From assembly GCF_035575815.1 (NCBI RefSeq), contig NZ_DATLXO010000062.1:1-44054 (forward strand): DNA of 44,054 bases. Reading direction: 5' to 3'. The position numbers were made by a program, and so were the translations under genes. The notes below the pieces were generated by a model. That model saw only the letters and a list, made by a program, of their open reading frames with translations. It did not search any database and had not been told where the DNA came from. Of this stretch, positions 40,125 through 44,054 are shown in pieces; positions within the stretch are counted from its first letter, which is position 1; each line of letters begins with the position of its first letter. This stretch comes from Iamia sp035575815 (GTDB taxonomy: Bacteria > Actinomycetota > Acidimicrobiia > Acidimicrobiales > Iamiaceae).

Positions 40125-42163
40125 CCCCCACCTCGCTCTCTCCCCTCCCCGCCGCTCCGCGCGCCGGGCGCGCCCCGATCGGGCGCCTGCTCACCGCCAC
40201 GCTGGCCGCTGCGACGCTGTCGTTCGCCGTCGTGACCGGCGCCGCCCCCGTCGGCGCCGTGACCGCGGAGGTCCCGGCCGCAGACCCCGTCGCCCCCGCC
40301 ACGACGATGCCCGGCAAGGGACACACCGAGGCTGACGAGGTGGTCCTGTCGGGCGACGTGGGCGGACCGGCCTCTCGCTCCACCCCCCCGGGCACCGATG
40401 GATCGTCGCCCGACGCCACTGCCGACGCACCGGCCCGGCCCGGGCGGGGTGAGCCAGGCTGGAGCCAGGTCATCGACCTGCTCCCCGGCACCCAGATGGT
40501 GGCCCTGTCGTGGGACGGCGACACCAGCGGCCCCGACGGCCCTGCCAGCGGCAGGGTGTCGCTGCGCTCGCGCGCCGGCGACGGCGCGTGGACCGACTGG
40601 CTCGCAACGGCCCCCGACCCCGCCGACGCCGGCGGTGAGGGCGGGGGCCGGGTCGGCAGTGAGGTCGTGTGGCTGGGATCGGACGGCGCGGACCGGGTCG
40701 AGGTGCGCGTCGATGCCGGTCCGCTCGCCGACCTCGAGCTGCTCCGCATGCGCTACCAGGAGGGTGAGCCGGTCCCCGAGCCCGAGGGGCCGGCGCCGGC
40801 CACGCGCTCGGCCTCGGGCACGACCCCGGCTGCGCCGCCCACCATCCGGCCCCGCAGCGCGTGGGCCACGAGCGGCTGGGCCAGTGGCAACAGCGGGTGC
40901 GGGAGCGAGCCGTCGGTCGCGTCGCGGCTCGACCATGCCGTGATCCACCACACCGCCAGCACCAACTCCTACACCGCCGCCGAGGTCCCCGGCGTCATCG
41001 ACGGGATCCGTCGCTACCACATGAGCTCGCTGGGCTGGTGCGACATCGCCTACAACTTCGTCGTCGACAAGTTCGGGGGCATCTGGCAGGGCCGCTCAGG
41101 CGACATCACCAAGCCGGTCGTCGGCGGCCACGCCAGGGGGTTCAACACCTACAGCGTGGGCGTGACCCTCCTCGGCCAGTTCGAGCCCGGCGCCAGCCCC
41201 GCCGCCGCGGCCCCGACAGCCGCCATGATCGACTCCACCGCCCGCCTCCTGGCCTGGAAGCTGGGCCTGCACAGCATCGACCCTCAGAGCACCGTCACGG
41301 TCACGAGCGCCGGCAGCAACCGGTACCCCTCGGGGACGAGCGTCACCCTGCCGGTGATCAACACCCACAACCAGACTGGGCTCACCGCCTGCCCGGGCGC
41401 CAACGTGCTCAGCCAGATGGAAGCCATGCGGATGAAGGCCACGGCCTACAGCGAACCGGACAGCCCGACCCCGCCGCCACCACCGCCCCCGCCGCCCGTC
41501 GCGTCGTGGACGCCCTTCGACTCGGTCGAGGCGCTCGTCTACCGCCAGTACGTCGACTTCCTGCGCCAGCCGGGCACCTACGACGAGCGGCGGTGGTGGG
41601 CGGAGCGCCTCTCGGCCGGCACCACTCACCGCAACGCGCTGATCGTCAGCATGTTGAACTCAGGCCGGGTGCAGGCCGACTCGGCGTCGAGCGTGCGCCT
41701 CTACCTCGCCTACTTCGGGCGGATCCCCGACCACACCGGCCTGCGCCACTGGTGGGCGGAGATGGACAGGGGCCAGGGCATCCGCACCGTCTCGGCTGCC
41801 TTCGCCCGCTCCCATGAGTTCACCAATCGCTACGGCAGCCTCTCCGACGCCGAGTACGTGACGCTCGTGTACCGCAACGTGCTCGGCCGCGAGCCCGACG
41901 TCAAGGGCTACGCCTTTTGGACCGAGCAGCTCCGCTCCCGGCGCGAGAGCCGGGGCGGGCTCATGGTGCTCTTCTCCGAGTCGGGCGAGCACCGGAGCCA
42001 GCGGGACGACGTGGTGGACGTCGTGCTCACCCACGAGATGATGCTCGACCGGGGGATCGGCACGATCTCGATGCTGGAGTGGGTCGCTCGGATCCAGTCG
42101 AATCAGACCGCCCTCATCGACCGGCTGTTCACCTCGAGCGAGTACGCCGCCCGCGTCGGCTGA
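40121..42163 (+). CDS. Secreted N-acetylmuramoyl-L-alanine amidase (PGRP-like) with DUF4214-type C-terminus
   Basis: A 680-residue cell-wall enzyme. Signal peptide in residues 1-47 (hydrophobic ATLAAATLSFAVVTGAAPVGA). A Ser/Pro/Gly-rich region and a beta-rich segment (TQMVALSWDGDTSG) precede the amidase domain (about 265-445), with zinc-ligand candidates in LDHAVIHHTAST, GGHARGFNTYSVGVTL and INTHNQTGLTACPG. A run of nine prolines leads to the tail (about 465-660), which shows DUF4214-like repeats: VYRQYVDFLRQPG, YLAYFGRIPDHTGLRHWW and LVYRNVLGREPDVKGYAFW, with recurring SGRVQ/SHEF/SSEYA motifs. It probably cleaves peptidoglycan stem peptides; the tail may bind or localise. Its promoter carries a short upstream frame. 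Confidence 0.9.
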   Translation: MTPTSLSPLPAAPRAGRAPIGRLLTATLAAATLSFAVVTGAAPVGAVTAEVPAADPVAPATTMPGKGHTEADEVVLSGDVGGPASRSTPPGTDGSSPDATADAPARPGRGEPGWSQVIDLLPGTQMVALSWDGDTSGPDGPASGRVSLRSRAGDGAWTDWLATAPDPADAGGEGGGRVGSEVVWLGSDGADRVEVRVDAGPLADLELLRMRYQEGEPVPEPEGPAPATRSASGTTPAAPPTIRPRSAWATSGWASGNSGCGSEPSVASRLDHAVIHHTASTNSYTAAEVPGVIDGIRRYHMSSLGWCDIAYNFVVDKFGGIWQGRSGDITKPVVGGHARGFNTYSVGVTLLGQFEPGASPAAAAPTAAMIDSTARLLAWKLGLHSIDPQSTVTVTSAGSNRYPSGTSVTLPVINTHNQTGLTACPGANVLSQMEAMRMKATAYSEPDSPTPPPPPPPPPVASWTPFDSVEALVYRQYVDFLRQPGTYDERRWWAERLSAGTTHRNALIVSMLNSGRVQADSASSVRLYLAYFGRIPDHTGLRHWWAEMDRGQGIRTVSAAFARSHEFTNRYGSLSDAEYVTLVYRNVLGREPDVKGYAFWTEQLRSRRESRGGLMVLFSESGEHRSQRDDVVDVVLTHEMMLDRGIGTISMLEWVARIQSNQTALIDRLFTSSEYAARVG

Positions 42164-42168
42164 CCGAC

Positions 42169-42220
42169 CGAACTGGTAGCGGGATCGGGGGCTCCGGCCC
42201 CCAGAACCGCTACCACTACG
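42169..42220. repeat. Palindromic unit J, related to the A family
   Basis: A 52-base unit with arms GGTAGCGG/CCGCTACC and inner GGGGG/CCCCC arms. It begins CGAACTGGTAGCGGGATCGG, which matches unit A1 at 17 of 20 positions. It lies just after the amidase stop, between convergent genes, with no gene inside. Confidence 0.65.
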
Positions 42221-42273
42221 GTCGGCCCCGGTCGTCGCGGCGTGGCGGTCCGTCCGAAGCGTCGGGCGCGGCC

Positions 42274-42600
42274 TCAGCGTCCGTCGGAGCCGTCGGGACC
42301 GTCGGGACCGTCGGGACCGTCGGGGGTCGCGTCACGGGCTTCGAGCTCGGTGCGCAGCAGCTCGATCTCGGCCCGTAGCTCGGCCCGGGTGCGCTGCAGC
42401 TCGTCGCGCAGCTGCTCGACCTGACCGGCGGTGGCGACGGCGGCCCGGTCCCCCACGCGGTCGAGGACGGCACCTCCCGCCCGACGGACCGCGGCGCGGG
42501 CTCGCCCGGCGGCACCGGGGGACGACGACTGGGCGACAGGCGTCGATGGAGCACCGAGGCGGGTCGTGCTGCTGAGGCGGATGGCGGGATGCACGGTCAT
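42274..42600 (-). CDS. Small coiled-coil protein of unknown function
   Basis: A 108-residue protein. The central part, VEQLRDELQRTRAELRAEIELLRTELEAR, is a strong heptad coiled coil; the N-terminal half is Ala/Ser/Arg-rich. The end is DGPDGPDGPDGSDG, from a nine-base DNA repeat. The ATG at 42600 overlaps the stop of the upstream gene (ATGA), so it is the last gene of a coupled minus-strand trio with two glycosyltransferase-like genes. No homologue recognised. Confidence 0.6.
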   Translation of the reverse strand: MTVHPAIRLSSTTRLGAPSTPVAQSSSPGAAGRARAAVRRAGGAVLDRVGDRAAVATAGQVEQLRDELQRTRAELRAEIELLRTELEARDATPDGPDGPDGPDGSDGR

Positions 42601-43472
42601 GGGGCTTCGACGGGGTCAAGGGGGCGGAGGAGGTCGAGCGCGGCCGCCACCCGCGCCCGGACGGGGGCACCAGCGGCGGTGCCGAGCTCGTCGAGGACGA
42701 CCTCGATGCGCTCGAGCGGGAGGACGGCGGTCGTGAGGCCCCACGCCCGCAGCAGGGCCCGGGCCGCCACGTCGGGGTCGAGGTGCCTCACCGCGTGCTC
42801 GCGTCCGGCACGCGAAAGCCGGGCGGCACGGACGTCGTCGCGGGCCAGGGCTGTCGCCGCGGCCCGGTCACCCACGACGAGCTGCTCGTCGTCGATGGCA
42901 CCGACGGCCCGTGCCGCGGCCCCGTCGGTCACCGTCGGACAGCCCAGGCACAAGGCCAAGGCCAGGTGGCGCGCCTCGACGACCGCCGCGGCGGCGACGG
43001 CCAGGGCGGTGGGCACGTCGTCAGGTCCCAGCGCCGCGGTGTCGACGACCAGGTCCGGGGCCAGCCCGAGGCGTTCGCGCCACCGCCGACGGACGTGCGG
43101 GGCGATCGGGGGCCAGCGGGCCGTGGCCACCGGGTGGGCCCCGGGCAGGGCGATGGCCTGACCGCCCTCGGGCCCCTCGGACGCAACGTACGCCACCCGC
43201 CCGTCGACCACGGCGGTCGGGACGCCGGCCGGGGCCCGCCGGAGCGCGACGCGGTCCGCGACCAGCACGGCGTCAGGGGCGACGGCTCGGCCCAGGCTGA
43301 TCACCTCCACGTCCCGGGCCAGGGCGGCGACCAGCGTTCGCAGCGGTGCAGTCGACCCGGGTGAGCCCACGAGCGCGACCACCGGGCGGTCGGCGCCGAC
43401 GGAGCCAGCGGACCCAACAGCGCCAGCGGAGCCAGCGGTGCCGTACGGGTCGGCGTCGGGAGGCGGGGTCAT
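42597..43472 (-). CDS. Glycosyltransferase-like protein, degenerate or unassigned
   Basis: A 291-residue Ala/Val-rich soluble protein. Its opening DRPVVALVGSPGSTAPLRTLVAALARDVEVISLGRAV looks like a Rossmann strand-helix start, and VVDTAALGPDDVPTALAVAAAAVVEARHLALALCLGCPTV suggests a second alpha/beta unit, as in GT-B proteins. The usual EGFGL-type motif is missing. It overlaps its neighbours on both sides by ATGA, which implies a joint function in glycan synthesis with the glycosyltransferase upstream. ATG at 43472 is chosen over 43511 because of the overlap. Function uncertain. Confidence 0.6.
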   Translation of the reverse strand: MTPPPDADPYGTAGSAGAVGSAGSVGADRPVVALVGSPGSTAPLRTLVAALARDVEVISLGRAVAPDAVLVADRVALRRAPAGVPTAVVDGRVAYVASEGPEGGQAIALPGAHPVATARWPPIAPHVRRRWRERLGLAPDLVVDTAALGPDDVPTALAVAAAAVVEARHLALALCLGCPTVTDGAAARAVGAIDDEQLVVGDRAAATALARDDVRAARLSRAGREHAVRHLDPDVAARALLRAWGLTTAVLPLERIEVVLDELGTAAGAPVRARVAAALDLLRPLDPVEAP

Positions 43473-44054
43473 CGGGCCGCGCCGAGGAGCCGCTCGACGA
43501 CCTGCGGCCAACCCAGGTCGGCGGCTCGTGCCCGCCCGGCATCTCCCATCCGGGTGGCCAGGTCGCGGTCGCCGGCGAGGCGGTCGATCGCCGCTCCGAG
43601 CGCCTCGGGGCTGCCGTCGGTGACGAGACCGGTCTCACCGTCGACCACCCACTCCAGGACGCCGCCCGCATCGGCGGTGGTGATCACCGGCTTGGCGGCC
43701 AGGAAGGCCTGGAGGGTGACGTAGCCGTAGTCCTCTTCATAGGGCGCGTACAGCACCGCCAGGGCGTCGCCCAAGACGGCGACCACGTCGTCGTCGGACA
43801 GGTAGCCCGGCTGCGCGACGCGCCCGTCGAGGCGGGAGGCCGCGGTGCGAGCGCGCAGCTCATCGGCGTGGGACCCGGCGCCGGCGAGCACGCCGTCCAG
43901 GCCGCTCGTCGACGCGCCGAGGGCGTCGATCAGCAGGCCGGGGCGCTTGTTGGCCTCGAGGCGACCGATGCTCACGATGCGCTCACCGAGCGGGGTCGGC
44001 TCGATGCGATCGGCCAACGGCGGGGGGTGGTAGAGGGGTTCGCTGTCCAGGCCG
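43469..44054 (-). CDS. Glycosyltransferase family 4, N-terminus beyond the window
   Basis: Only the C-terminal donor-binding domain (about 195 residues) lies in the window; the frame runs through the edge at 44054 (GLDSEPLYHPPPL). Motifs: IVSIGRLEANKRPGLLIDAL, LAGAGSHADELRA, AQPGYLSDDDVVAVLGDALAVLYAPYEEDYGYVTLQAFLAAKPVI. In the last segment the second Glu of the E-x7-E pair is Gln, a substitution that may alter catalysis. It starts the coupled trio with the genes ending at 42597 and 42274. Confidence 0.9.
   Translation of the reverse strand, partial: GLDSEPLYHPPPLADRIEPTPLGERIVSIGRLEANKRPGLLIDALGASTSGLDGVLAGAGSHADELRARTAASRLDGRVAQPGYLSDDDVVAVLGDALAVLYAPYEEDYGYVTLQAFLAAKPVITTADAGGVLEWVVDGETGLVTDGSPEALGAAIDRLAGDRDLATRMGDAGRARAADLGWPQVVERLLGAAR

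Overview
The window is a GC-rich (roughly 70% or more) chromosomal segment of an actinobacterium. It carries Kgd, NucS, a UvrD2-type helicase with an HRDC tail, separate CysD/CysN/CysC, and TANNNT promoter boxes placed a few bases before many start codons. The mix resembles class Acidimicrobiia (Iamia/Ilumatobacter-like), but that placement is inference from gene content. No rRNA, tRNA, phage, plasmid or classical IS genes were found. About 33 genes are supported, almost all intact.

Layout. 1-4.7 kb: a 13E12-type DUF222-HNH nuclease gene (-), a 540-base gap, a UvrD2-like helicase and a DUF2505 protein. 4.7-7.8 kb: thioesterase, exonuclease III and a NYN-S1 RNA-binding protein with a histone-H1-like lysine tail (all -). 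8-10 kb: M20 peptidase and HAD phosphatase, coupled. 10-11.3 kb: a nuclease-like gene inside long inverted repeats. 11.3-17 kb: amidohydrolase (two frameshifts), PH-like membrane protein and Kgd (-). 17.2-22.4 kb: carbonic anhydrase, methyltransferase (one frameshift), EttA, DUF998 protein, lipase. 22.4-23.7 kb: a second nuclease-like gene bracketed by palindromic repeats. 23.7-29.6 kb: three glycoside hydrolases (GH38-like, GH36, GH16). 29.7-33.4 kb: sulfate activation (cysD, cysN, cysC) with a divergent cysQ-like phosphatase. 33.5-38.8 kb: SpoIIE-type phosphatase, UbiB-family kinase, NucS. 38.8-44 kb: glycosyltransferases and a secreted peptidoglycan amidase with a DUF4214-like tail.

Most interesting observation. 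Many intergenic regions carry 40-53 bp palindromic units, often as doublets. At two loci, each between the 3' ends of convergent genes, doublets bracket a single gene of the same AbiEi-like/VSR-like (DUF559-type) nuclease family, giving units of about 1.2 kb. The first has perfect 22-bp terminal inverted repeats. Other convergent junctions have similar units with no gene inside. This resembles REP/RAYT organisation or a homing nuclease, but with a VSR-like protein; that reading is a hypothesis.

Other points: a ribosome-binding site inside the NYN-S1 gene that could start a separate histone-like protein; many predicted leaderless promoters that settle start codons; a KstR-like operator before the amidohydrolase; and three probable single-base losses in G/C runs, which may be sequencing errors.
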